From positions 3,740,001 through 3,804,000 of the forward strand of contig JARUPY010000533.1 of NCBI GenBank assembly GCA_029817715.1: a stretch of 64,000 bases of DNA, written 5' to 3'. Within the stretch, counting starts at the first letter, position 1. The number at the start of each line of letters is the position of its first letter. Origin of the DNA: Melastoma dodecandrum. Taxonomy: Eukaryota; Streptophyta; Magnoliopsida; Myrtales; Melastomataceae. Below, piece by piece: positions 10,425 through 21,728 of the stretch. The notes beneath the pieces were generated by a model, which saw only the letters and a program-made list of their open reading frames with translations, made no database searches and was not told where the DNA came from. A program made the position numbers and the translations under genes.

Positions 10425-13400
10425 TTAGTCCAAGACTAGCCTCCATAACCCGCCAACGTCTCTAAAATCGAGGGCGAGGGACTTACGAGCTCGTCGCTTC
10501 GCGTTCACCCTGTTTCGCTGGGCATACAGGTCGACGACCTTCTCTCTGTCCTTCTCCGCGCTGGCCTCCAGCTCCTCGATTTCTTGGGTATTGATCGATG
10601 CAAGCTGCCGAGTCAGGTCATTCTTTAGGTTCGTGTAGAACTCTATCTGTCTCTCTGCCTCGGTCAGCTTCTCTTGCACATCGACCAAACGTTGGCGGGC
10701 GTCCTGTGCAGCTTTAGAGGCCTGCTCTCGAGCGTCATTGATCGATCGAATATTCGAGTCGGTCAGGTCGTAGGTGAGCAGGTCGGCGTAGTAATCCTTC
10801 CAATGGGTCCAATACGTCGACCTGAAGCTCTTGCAGGCCCCTAATATTTCGTCTGTGACCCGAGGGGATGTCTCGATCTCCTTCAACAGCTTCTGCATCT
10901 TCTCAAACTCGTCGACGTTTAAGGGGTCAGTGAGCAGAAGCTGGCAGAATTCCTCAATGTCTTGGTGAAGCTTCATCCATGGGTCGACAGTCGAGGTCGC
11001 TGCAGCAGGAGCCTGCAGAACAAGAAATGAAATGTTGCTAAGGCACAATATCCCCGAACAGTCAACACCTCCATACAATCGAATACTTACTTCTGAAGGT
11101 AGTGAATCCTCGGAACTCTCGCCCGAAGAAGTGGGGGGAGTAGGAGCCTTTTTGCGACCAGCAGTCGCCTTCACTCTCTTCGGACGAGCCTGTGAAGTGT
11201 CGCGGTTAGAACCGCGATAACAACCCCATGCCTTGGGTAAAAGAAGAACACGTACCATTGGTGGTACAGGAGTGGGGACTGAAGAAGAAGGAACGCTCTG
11301 CTCTTCCTCCTCTCGCATCGACGGAGGGGGCGCTCCCTCTCGCGTCGACCGGATTGAAGGATCGACTACAACTGTAGTAGTTCCTTCTTGTAGCAGGGCC
11401 TCAGGAACCTGCTCCTCCTGGGGTAGAGTGTAATAAAACCAAAGTTCATATATGAACTAGAGTAATATATCCTAGCAGGAAGTCGAGCTCACCTCGACAT
11501 TTGAGGTCGTTGCACCCGTCTCGACTACAACCGGAGTAGGCTGGTCATCACCTCCGGTTGACGCTTCGCCCTAAGCAATATAGTACGGGTTAGATACAGA
11601 AGTTCAAGATGAATTAGAACCAGTAGAGTCATACCTCTGTAGTCGCTTCTCGAGCGACACCGACCGTCATTAAGGTCGCAGGCACCGCAGCAGATGGTGA
11701 ACTCACTGGGGCCGCCGCTGCTGGCGATCTCGAAGGAGAAGTCGCTGCTACGATAGTCGGCGACTTGGGAAGAGGGGCCGCCACTGAGGCTGGTACCTTC
11801 ACCAATTTCCTCCTCTGGGATAAAGGCACCTCTTCGAGATCTCCTGCCTCGATCGCCTTGCGCTTTGGAGCGCTTTTGGGTCGAGCCTTAGAGGGATCAC
11901 CTACAGCTGTCTCCCTGGGGCTCGCCACCTTAGCTTTCCCCTTGCCAGTCGACTTAGGCCTAGAAGGAGCAGGAGCAAGGGGAGCCTTAGGCTTGGATTT
12001 TCCAGAGCCCTGAGGCATCGTCGATCCTGAAAAGAAGAAAGCTCGCGATTACTACTAAGAACCCAATACTCTTAAAGTAAAGCTAAGCCTTTACCTCTCG
12101 CTTTGATATGCGCGTCGCTGAGGTAAAAATCAGGCTCTTTGGAGACCTCCAAGAAATGCATCAAAGCCCGCAGCTCTTCATAAGTAGTCGACCACAGCAC
12201 GGTGAAGAATTGTGTGGCGAAACAGGCGGAGGTATCAGACGGGAATTCTATATGGGAGAGCTGCGCCTTTCTGTTGAGCAGGTCGAGGGTCTTCGGGGAG
12301 ATCGGCTTGCACACAATTCTCTTCATTCTGTCCCCGCACAAGCCACCGGTAGGGTCGGCAAGTGGAACTGCTGCACCCTGGATGAGCCCAAACTGCCTTG
12401 CACACAGCTGAGGATTATAAGCTTCAAAGGTTAGGAAGCCGTCGAAGATAACTGGTAAGTCCCTGCGGGTCAATACCCCATCCCAGAAACCATAAGCAGT
12501 TTGAAGTTTAACTTCCTGAGCAAACGTCTTGCCGCCTGGTGCCCAGCTGCGTCGATCTGCCCTGCCGAGGTCGACGATGTGCTTCATGTGGCCGGTGATC
12601 GATGTCATAAGCCATTGATCCCTCCGCTGACAGCACTGCTCTAAGATAGTCTCCCCATAATAAGCAGACTCGAGGGGCGTCGAAGGGCCCTTGAACCCAG
12701 TCAATCCTGGCATCCACATAGCCGACCAGAGGTGAACTAACCAGAGCAACCCTCCTGCTGGATGTTTTGGAAACGGCTTGATCTGAGTCGTCGCTCTGTC
12801 CAGATCGTGGTAAAGAAGACCCAGAATGAAGGGGCCCCAAGAGATGTCTTCATTAGTCTCCCTCAGAAAGTTGGCCACTGGATAAGCAGTGTGGCTGACC
12901 TTCTTCCCTGGGAAGCAATAGACAAACTTGTTTAACCAGGTGCTGAGGAACTCGACCTCCTCCCGGGCGCCAAAACGCTCAGTCGACAGCTTTTCATCTG
13001 GCCCTTTGCCTACTGAGGCCATTTTTAAGTGTCTGTTTACCACCTCCATGTACTGGAGGGCGCCCTTGGGATTAATATCGCCTGCCTGAGAATATTGACG
13101 AACAGGGAGGCTATTGACTTTGCACCTGGTCAAAATCTTCACATCTGCCAATGTAACAGACATGGGACCCTCCGGGAAATAGAAGCAATTGACGGCAGAA
13201 TTCCAGAAAGGCAACATTGCCGAGCAAACTCTAGGATCACAGCTCTTATCTGCTACGGACATCCTAAAGAACCTCAGGATCTTCTGATTCCTAAACTTTT
13301 CTGTGAAGTGCTCCTCCCACATCTCGAGCCATTCCACCATCTCAGATTTAGACGCAGAAGGAAAACACAGGAAGGATCCCTGACCTTCCCAGTTGAGGGG

Positions 13401-13595
13401 ATCGACAAAGTTGGGATGGCAAATCGGGATGGGCTTCTCAGTGATGAGATAGTTGAGCGGCACCGTCCCCGGGAAAAGATGCTCCGGCAGGATAGGTCCG
13501 AGAGCGACGCCAGATCCTTGTTCCTCCGCGACCGGAATGGGTCCGGCTGGTCCCGCACGCTGATTATGGAGCTCGAAAGACTCAAAAGTCGACAT
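10425..13595 (-). CDS. Antisense plant mobile domain (PMD) gene carried by the Gypsy element, six exons
   Basis: Six exons read on the minus strand: 13595-12095, 12026-11635, 11570-11493, 11417-11256, 11189-11091 and 11012-10425. All five introns are GT-AG and each join keeps the frame, giving about 939 residues. ATG at 13595 (MSTFESF) is the first ATG after a minus-strand TATA box near 13735. Exon 1 holds the PMD fold: FWNSAVNCFYFPEGPMSV followed by TLADVKILTRCKVNSLPV matches the PMD signature (aminotransferase-like, PF10536). Exons 2-5 code for a Lys/Pro/Ala/Ser-rich linker. Exon 6 forms a long coiled coil (about AREQASKAAQDARQRL onward). PMD proteins such as MAIN and MAIL1 act in transposon silencing, and PMD genes in Gypsy elements and antisense ORFs in Tat elements are known. 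The gene ends 122 bp from pol, tail to tail. Its role for the element is unknown. Confidence 0.85.
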
Positions 13596-13728
13596 CTTTT
13601 CAAGGATCGGAGGATTTTTAAGGAGGGAGACGAAGAGTTTTCTCAGAAATGAGGGTTTCTGGTTTCTTGGAGAAGATGGAGAAGTGTTGAGCAAGGAAGG
13701 AAAGTGCGGGAAAAGGACGACGATTCTC

Positions 13729-13738
13729 CTTTATATAG
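13729..13738 (-). promoter_or_regulatory. TATA box of the antisense PMD gene
   Basis: On the minus strand the sequence reads CCCTATATAAAGG, a good plant TATA box. It lies just inside the 3' LTR border and about 135 bp upstream of the PMD start codon, giving an expected 5' UTR of roughly 110 nt. Confidence 0.6.
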
Positions 13739-13777
13739 GGTATGATTTTTGCTGAGTCGGCATAGCCAACCCAGCAT

Positions 13778-13788
13778 AAAAAGGGGGG
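13778..13788 (+). other. Polypurine tract of the Gypsy element
   Basis: AAAAAGGGGGG, four bases before the TG of the 3' LTR, is the likely primer for plus-strand DNA synthesis. Confidence 0.75.
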
Positions 13789-13792
13789 CTTA

Positions 13793-14772
13793 TGTTGACA
13801 TGGCAATTAATTTTGGGCCTGGGTTTAGAACAGGAACCCAGTACTCCCTCAAGTAATACTTCGAGCCGGCCCAAGACGTAATCGTCTAGGCCGACTCACG
13901 ATGAAATCGACTAGGTCGATTTATGACAAAGTCGACTAGGTCGACTAATAAACGGGGTCGACTAAGTCGACTCACGATGAAGGAACATGGTGATCAAAGC
14001 CAATCAAGATGACTTAACAGTAGTTAGGTCTACTAGTAGAGTCGAATCGACGGAATCCTGGATAAAGTCGACCAAGTCGATCGCAGTCCGTACAGGTCGG
14101 TCAAGTCGACGAGGTTGGAATAAATTTATTCATTTTTAATCACGTTTGCTAAAGATCGTAACTGATCTTAAATATCCAGGAACGTGATCCCATATAACAA
14201 GGGGGTTGTTGAGACACTCCCACGACATTAGGGATCACGATCTGTAACACCATCTATAAAAGATTTATCTGTTACGCGTACAAATCCTCTATAAATAGCA
14301 GAGGGATTTTCCAAAACAGGGTACGAATACACCCAGCCAAAACACTGAAGTTTGTTCGTCAACCTTAGGAAATTAGACACCTTGACCCGGTTCATCGGTC
14401 AAACCCCCGTTTCCACCAGCAGAGTGAGCTCGTAGGGCCTTTGCCGTCATCCCCCCGCCAGCGACACCACCGACGGAGTGAGCTCGTAGGGCCTTCGTCA
14501 CAGCCTCCCGCCAGCAACCACCACCGACGGAGCGAGCTTCCAAGGCCTTCGTCACAAGTTCCCCACCGTCACGGATTTCCACGACGTTGTCAATACTTGC
14601 ACTTGTTTTCCGTTTTTCAATGGCTGTAAGCCCTGTTTCCTTTACTCATTAAGATTGTAAGACTTGTATTTAATTTCAATAAAATTGTGCATCTTCTTAC
14701 TGGCGACCACAATACAATTACTGTGAGTCCATTGCCAAATATTTCCGACGTGATCCGTTTCGTGCGCGAACA
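13793..14772 (+). repeat. 3' LTR of the Gypsy element
   Basis: 980 bp, three substitutions by eye against the 5' copy, same TG and CA ends. It also forms the DNA upstream of the PMD promoter. Confidence 0.96.
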
Positions 14773-14777
14773 ATGAT
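14773..14777. repeat. Target-site duplication, right copy (ATGAT)
   Basis: Identical to 1855-1859 and directly after the CA end of the 3' LTR. Confidence 0.9.
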
Positions 14778-14865
14778 GCTCAAGGGAAAAATATGGTATC
14801 CAAATGACATGTTTTTCCTGTATTTCTATACCAAAAGAAAGGAAGGAGAAGATGGTTTCGTGTGG

Positions 14866-16435
14866 TTATTGTACGTTATTAGAATCTCGAGGAAGTCGCC
14901 ACTTTCTATGCCAATATATAGACGCCCTCGACCACATCGGGAACCCAAAAACATGCTCGAGGGGCCCGTCGACCGGCCCTCGGACTATCAACGGCAGCCA
15001 AACATACCTCGAGTCCCGTAGGTCAGCCGGGTTCCATCTATCCGCAACAAATATGAACCCTCCGTCCACACCTGGCATCGGGATGACGAAACTGCCCTGG
15101 GAGAAAAACGTCGTGAGCTGATAGACTTTGTTTCCTCCGATACACGGGTTTCCCAACGTCTCCCAAGGACCCATCATCGATTCGGCTGCATGAGCCATGG
15201 CCTGATTAGGCGCCCACCCGGAGCACCCAGACGTGATCATGTAGTAAGTCCCTCTGTGCTTGAAAAGTGCCGGAGCCTCTCGGTGTTGTCCAATGAGTAC
15301 TCTACTCATGACATCAGTGACGTCTAGATAATCTTGAGTCAGCGGCCCTATGTGGATCACGCTGTTGTTTTCGGAGGAATAGACAAGGTAAGCAGTCTGA
15401 CTGTCGTCATCATCCTTGAAGATCGTCATATCACGGCTATCAAATCCGTGAGGCCTTTTACTGCCGAGATAAGTGAAAGGACCAGTAGGGGAATCACTGG
15501 TAGCGACGCCCACGGCAGCTTGAGTGTAGTTGCAATTGTCGATGTGCATCCACATCACATACTTATGAGTCCTCTCATTGTGGACAACCTTCGGCCTCTC
15601 GAGCACTTTGGATTTGTGAAGGTCATGGGCTATGTCCATCGATTCAGCTGACAAAACAACACCCTCATTCTTCCACGTCCACAAGTCCTCCGAGGAATAA
15701 CAGCTGACTCCTATAACATCTACCTGGAATAAGCAAGTGAAGAGACGACTTTTTCAGCAATGTCAAATTTCCAACAACACGGAGCGCATGATCTGCAAAG
15801 TAGCATAACATTAAATTCATTACCCGTGCAGTTCCTTTCTTGTGGGCGTGATAGGTCGGACCATCCTTGTTCTCACCGTACCAATAATATTTCCCACCTC
15901 TATCATCGAACAAAATGCCCCCGCCATGAGCATGGATAGGATTCCCATCCGTGTCCAGCCAGATTTTTCCTGGACGATAGTAAAACTGATCATCTCCTGC
16001 CATCTTGCGAGGGTCAACGGCGGTTTTATGACTGGGAAAGAACATCTGCCTAAGTTGGGACTTCTCGTCGAGAAATTCGTTGACAACTGGGTGCCTCCAC
16101 TTTGACCACTTGGGTCTCGGAACGGGCGGCCCTCGCCTTTTCTTTGGGGGAGGGATTTTAATGGTGTCCTCATCAGCAATCTCGAGACCCAGATCTAAGG
16201 GATATAAGTTCAAATGATGTTGGAGAACCTCACTCGTACCGCTTGAAAGAACGATGGAGTAGATGTGAAAAATGAGAATCAATCCGACGAGAATCCAAAC
16301 GACAACGGATGCCATCGACCATCTAGCCCCTGCATCGCAAGGTAAAGCCGTTGGTTTCTCATACTTGTTCTTCGTCCTCTTTTTCCCTTCCTTTTTATCT
16401 CCAAATAAAGCTGCATCGCAGAAAATCCAGCCCAT
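14866..16435 (-). CDS. GH43: Glycosyl hydrolase family 43 protein, Golgi exo-galactosidase-like
   Basis: Plant GH43 enzymes of this type (Arabidopsis GH43A/GH43B) are Golgi exo-beta-1,3-galactosidases that trim arabinogalactan proteins. Two exons: 16435-15824 and 15723-14866, GT-AG, phase 0, stop TAA at 14868-14866. The product is about 489 residues from ATG 16435. MASVVVWILVGLILIFHIYS at residues about 41-60 is a signal anchor typical of type II Golgi proteins. The catalytic part has NPIHAHGGGILFDDRGGKYYW with WYGENKDG, ERPKVVHNERT, and SRDMTIFKDDDD. The true start could be further downstream (ATG 16315) or in an upstream exon, since the first 40 residues are not clearly conserved. The 3' LTR of the Gypsy element begins only 94 bp past the stop, so the native 3' UTR may be cut or replaced. 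Confidence 0.88.
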
Positions 16436-16441
16436 GTACAC

Positions 16442-18857
16442 ACAATCAACTCAAGCAAACAACCAACCATTAATTCGAGACTCTTTACTTCCCAAGAAAT
16501 TAGCAGTGCGAAGATTGCCTCGAGAAATATTTCTTGACAGCAGTCAATTGGGACACAATGCGTGTTAGGCAGAGTCTCGAAAAAGGGATCAAGTTTCTGA
16601 GCTTCGGAACTTCACATGGCAAGTTGGAGTAGGTTCCAAGTTGAGTGCAGTGCCAACCAACTCACGCAAATCTCTTCCACCATCCCCAAAAACAATTGAT
16701 GAATCAACACTCAATGACCCAGTAGCATCATCAAACCAGGCACAAGTCAAACCCAGGCCCAACACAAGATTCTCAATAAGCAGGAACAAATCCTAACATC
16801 TAACCAAGAAAGAAAACATGAACTGGAGAACAACAACGCGATGCATCAAGCAATTGCAGAGGCAAAACCATCAAGCTCCACAAAGATCCATGGCCCCCAA
16901 ATCAAAACGACTCACCAGACAACACCCGGCTTGTCTGCAAACCGAGATTCGACATGTATCAGGGTTTTGACCTTCGAACCAACGACCTCTTCGCAAATAA
17001 AAACCCACTTGTGCAACTCCTCCCAAACAAAAACCCAGAAAGCAATCCAGCCAAACGGTTAGCTTCCGGGGAGACGAGCACAAAAAGGACCAAACTTTAG
17101 CCTAAATCCCATGTGGGTCATCCTAAAAAACCCATGGAAACAAACGGGGGAGGGGATGGCTGGGGTAGGAGTAAGAAGAAGGGATCGTGGGAGGGATGGA
17201 AGTTGAGGTGAGGGAAGAATGTGACTGCTCGCCCGAAAGCTGCCCTTTTCCCTCTCTTTCTTTCTCTCTCTCCGCGATCGGACAGGCTGTTGTCAACTAT
17301 CCTCAAGGCTTGTCTTTGTCTAGTAGTGTAATGAAATGTATTGAATGATTTATAAGTAGGCTTATCCCACTCCGACTGTCACTAATAAATGACGGGGGCG
17401 TCGTATCCTTTAGCAGTCGATAGATCCTAAATCCCACTGTGTTTTTGTACATGGATCTACTCCCCACGACCTTCTTAATATAATTAAAGGTCATGGGCCG
17501 AAAGGGCAGGGCGAGAGAGTGCGTGCGATAAGAAGAAGAAAGTCTCTAGATCGGAAGAAACAGCAAACCAAGAGGTTTCCGGAGTGACTGTTTTGGTTCA
17601 AGTACTTTCGCTCTCGTGTTTTTGGGAAGGATTACCGTCCTTCTCTTATGGGTAAAATGCTAAATCCCTGTGGACACGCTACAATAATTGCTCTTATGAC
17701 TCTTCTTCACAATAAACATGACCCTTCAAGGACACTAGCCCAGAATACGTCCTATCGTAGCGTAGCACCGTTTCTATGACCCTTCATGGAGCCTTCTACG
17801 AGCTTGCCTTCATCGTCCTACGCCTCAGCAGGCATGTGACGGCAGACACCGTGGATGAGGTTGGCACGAGCGACTTTCTTTTTTTACCGGGTCTTTTTCT
17901 CCTTGTCGTGATTTGAGCTCGCGAGGGTCACTACTTTTGGGTTCCCACGGCAATGCTGTTTTGTGGGTGACAGGGTTGTCCGTTGTTTTCATCTTTGCTT
18001 GAGAATGTCCGGCATATTCTCCCCGGCAATGATTGGTTTCTCGCACGTTTTCATGCATCCCACGATCCTGCGATCTACTTTGTGTTTATTCTTCATGTCT
18101 TTTTTGCCAGCTAGAAGGATAACATAAGGAAACGGTGTGCTTTAAAAATGAAATTGTCGAGACGGAGGGTGTGACCGGACTCGATGCCCGATGAAGTGGA
18201 GCATAGGCTCCAATTTATTCATGATTTATTTGAGCCGATTCCCTGGAGTTTGTAGTCACAAAAAAACCTTGGTTGCTCGTACGCCCGTGTAATTGTTCTT
18301 ACAGGTTGAGACAGAACCAGGAGGAAGATTTGGAGGGTGAGCGAGTTCCTCATTCCATTTTGCGGGTAGGATTGAGATTCAGATTCTGCTACTGTCTTTT
18401 CTTTTTGTCGTGGCATCCTTTACAGTGGTACCTCTTTAAAATCTGGAACCATGTTTGAACATTCTTCCTGGGAAACAATCCAGAGAATGCAGGATACAGG
18501 CGTGTAGGACTGTTGTGATGGCTCCTCAACCGATGGACTGGCGATAAAATGCAAGGACTTAGTTCTGCTTTTCCCATGTACAGTCTTTCAATGCAGTTCA
18601 GAAATATCACATTATATCCTCCGGTTTGCTGATGTGCAATTTTATCCAGGCATCAAGACTGATGGAATGCAAATTTTAGCTTAATCCTTGGTCTTTCTTA
18701 TATCTACCTCATTTTGATTACTCTTAAGAAAGACATTTGATAGGAATTAGTACAAGGTGACAGTACACCAAATGATTATTGCATCAAAATAGGATCATCA
18801 ATCAACACCAAGTTCGAATTAAGTTGCCATCTGCACAGCGTGCTGTTACAAAAACAT
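16442..18857. other. GH43 upstream region and intergenic DNA
   Basis: No coding gene is recognised. The part up to about 17350 probably holds the 5' UTR and promoter of GH43: a CT-rich leader at 17249-17275 and a minus-strand TATA-like sequence (TTATAAATC, about 17350-17358). Beyond it only short frames without family resemblance are seen. Confidence 0.5.
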
Positions 18858-21728
18858 TTACATGACAGAAACAGCTCCAACCCTTGCTTGATTGTAGTCA
18901 TCCAACCACTTCTTTATGAGATTGACCTCTGTCTGTCTCTGTTCTATCAGCCAATCTGGGTCTTCATCTGTTGCCGCTCGCAAATCAATGTGATGGGCAC
19001 CTGCAGAAAGTTCGTTTGTGTTAGCTGGCCGTTTGAAGTTCAGTGGACACGACACACGGTTAGGAGCATGAAACACCTTCTTCGGTGATGAGGGCGACCA
19101 CAGAATCCGATATGTTCTGAAGCACACTGCCAAAAGTTTTGAGTTGCAGTCAATGAATTAACTACGGAGAATTGAGCCCTTATGATCTCGTAGATTTAAA
19201 TCGAATGGTTTTTGAAAACCTTACCCGCCGCCACTCCAAGGATCCAGCAACCCATTTGAGAAGATGATGTTGCTTCCAAACTTCTTCAGAGTTGCCACAA
19301 TATCCTGGGGAATAAAGATAAGTTAGAAACCCAACTGGTGCATGCTGTTTCCTCCTGTTTTCTGTTAGTTACAACGATGACAAAGAAATCAAGGGCTCAC
19401 ATGACCACCGAATTCTGTAGTAACCCACGTAGACCTTGGCTTCACCTTGAAAAGACTTGAGCACCACTCCTCAAAAGACGACAAGTCATACTCGGAAGGC
19501 GGGAACATGCTCGTATCCTCACTGGTGGACATCGGCATTACCATCTCCGTACATGCCTGGCACCAAAATTAACACCTACCATTAACTTTCCTGAGATTAC
19601 TCTCAATTAAAACACTATCAATCATAATTTCCTTCTTCAATCGAACTTAGTGGACAATCAGACTACTCCAGACCTGCCAGTTCCAGCCATCCATCCCATG
19701 AGGGTCATCATCCAGTTTAAAGCACTCAACATCTCCGGTGAAATTGTAATATACGCTCACTCCTTCGAATATCCGCTCCAAGATGCTAGTACCATTGGCA
19801 CAACCATCGATCCTTTTGCAAACCTGGGAGTATTCAGAAAAACAAGATCTCCTTAGGTTGGGCACTAACATTAAGCAATGGATACATGCCGGTAAAATCT
19901 GCCACCTGAAGCATACAACACGTGAAACTCTTCCCTAGGAAGTTGTCATAAATTTGAACAAAGCATACCTCTCTTATAGGGTGACCAGGCAGAGGCATGA
20001 GAAAGCTGGAAGGATAGGGATAATTGACCATGGCCAGATAACTATAAGCGGACGATAACCAATCAACAAGATCATTGACATTCTTTAGTTCCCTATAAAA
20101 AATCAAATCCAAATCAATGAAACATAGAACCATATCATTCAAGCTGATAGTATGAAGTGTGTCTAATGGAGTGTACCGGCATAAACAGAACATCTTGGTC
20201 AGCTTCTGCAGGCCATTCTCCTTCCGACCCTCTTCGATCAGTGCCTCCCAGGACTTCTTGATGGTCTCAAAGCAGCTGGTACTTTCACGCTGCAATGAAA
20301 CGAAGACGACACAGGAATTACACTACGGAAGGAATTACTCCAACAGGAGAACAAAACATACGGAAGTAGGGGACAGACTTTGAAGGCATTAGAGACAATG
20401 TCGTAGAATGTTTCAGGTGGTACAATATCTTCAAACTGGAGAATTGGAGCTGATGAAGATAGTGCACCAATTGCAATATGTGGATACTTAAGCCTCATCC
20501 ATGCTGCCAACACTGAAGATTTCCAAAACAAAATCATACTGTTTGACAAATCACAACATATCAAGTATCATAGTCTGCTTCTACCTAAGATAAAGTTTGC
20601 AGATGCTAAAATGCATGAGCAGCAAGAGTAATCCCATGAAATGAACCAGAAATTATCTCATTAAGATTTTATTTGTCTTCGGTATTTGCAAAAGTAACAA
20701 TTTCTTTTTGTTAATTCGACTCTCCTTCATGGATGTGAATGTGGAACATGAGCATGCCTTCAGATAATGAAAGTGAAAGCTAACTTGCAAAAAAGAAATG
20801 ATCCAAGAAGAGTACAAGGAGAAAAGGAAATAAGGGAAAAACATGAACGATTATTTGTCAGCTTACTTCCACCATAAGACCCCCCGAAGAGAACAACGGG
20901 AGACACCTCGGCAGACAGATTACTCTTCAAGTGAGTGATCAAGACAGCGAAATCGGCAAGTGCTTGCTCGGCAGTGAGAAAGGACAGTGTGGTTGCATTC
21001 CTGTAGGCCTCCTCTCTACTACCATACGGCATGGACTCCCCATAGTACCTATGCTGCAACATCAAAACAAATGTTCTCTCCTGAACTAAACAAATGCAAT
21101 CATGATCATGACCCGAAATCCAGCTAGCCATTGCTACCACGGCAATGCTTTAGCTCTCTCGAAACTGACTTGGTCGATACAACCACCAATCCCCGAGGTC
21201 AGCAAAGGGCATGACGCTTGATTCGCAGTAAAGACCATCACTTTATCCCCAAAATCGATCAAATCGAACCGGGTCGATCAACTATCACCAATCACCAGAA
21301 AACAACTGCAACAGAAACAACAATAACGATACCTCGGGGAAAACGACCATGGCTCCAAACAGGGGAGCGATCTCCCATACGAACCCGGTATTATCCGCGA
21401 ACCACTCGATATCCCCCTCATTCCCGCAGTATACGAAGATGGGTCCCCTCCTTTGGGCCCCGACCCAGTGTTCGTCCCCGACGAGGTACCTCTGGGTGTA
21501 TTTCCCGGCGTCGGAGAAGCTGAAGTGGTCGAGGTCCTGGTCGAAGTACCTGGTGTCGTACTTGTAGCGGGAGAAAGGTTGTCGGAGGGTAGGGGGTGGG
21601 AAGGAGCGACGGTGGGGGGTGAGGAAGCGAGGCGGAGGGTGACACGTGGAGGGGAGGGACGACGACAGGAGGTGGACGAGGAGGGAAAGCAGGAGGGAGA
21701 GGAGGAATTGGGCGTTGGGTTCGGACAT
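18858..21728 (-). CDS. Serine carboxypeptidase S28 family protein (lysosomal Pro-X carboxypeptidase-like)
   Basis: S28 peptidases remove residues behind proline in vacuole or secretory compartments. Ten exons: 21728-21333, 21053-20867, 20512-20379, 20289-20177, 20092-19969, 19823-19674, 19556-19401, 19304-19225, 19126-19077, 19000-18858; every intron is GT-AG and the frame holds across all joins, giving 510 residues. An N-terminal hydrophobic run (FLLSLLLSLLVHLLSSSL) is a signal peptide. Catalytic elements are GGSYGGMLAAW (Ser191, split by intron 2), NGLLDPWSGGG (Asp441) and GAHHIDLR (His466 or His467). VFPEHRYYGESMPYG and DDPHGMDGWNWQ are family signatures. ATG 21728 is the first in-frame ATG. 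No defects are seen. Confidence 0.95.

Larger units (their letters stand above)
1855..14777 (+). mobile_element. Complete Ty3/Gypsy LTR retrotransposon, Tat lineage, with an antisense PMD gene
   Basis: Two 980-bp LTRs (1860-2839 and 13793-14772) start TGTTGACATGG and end GCGCGAACA, and are flanked by the 5-bp duplication ATGAT at 1855-1859 and 14773-14777. The LTRs differ at three positions by eye (C/G near 2476, C/A near 2716, A/G near 2756). A primer site follows the 5' LTR and a purine tract precedes the 3' LTR. Order on the plus strand is gag, protease, RT, RNase H, a second plant-type RNase H, integrase; the double RNase H is the mark of the Tat/Ogre/Retand group. Between pol and the 3' LTR lies a spliced minus-strand gene. 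The near-identical LTRs imply a very recent insertion. It sits 94 bp past the GH43 stop codon. Confidence 0.96.

Noticed and set aside
12072..13694. Longer PMD protein starting at 13694
   Set aside because: The codon at 13694 is TTG. The first ATG in frame is at 13595 and fits the TATA box position better.
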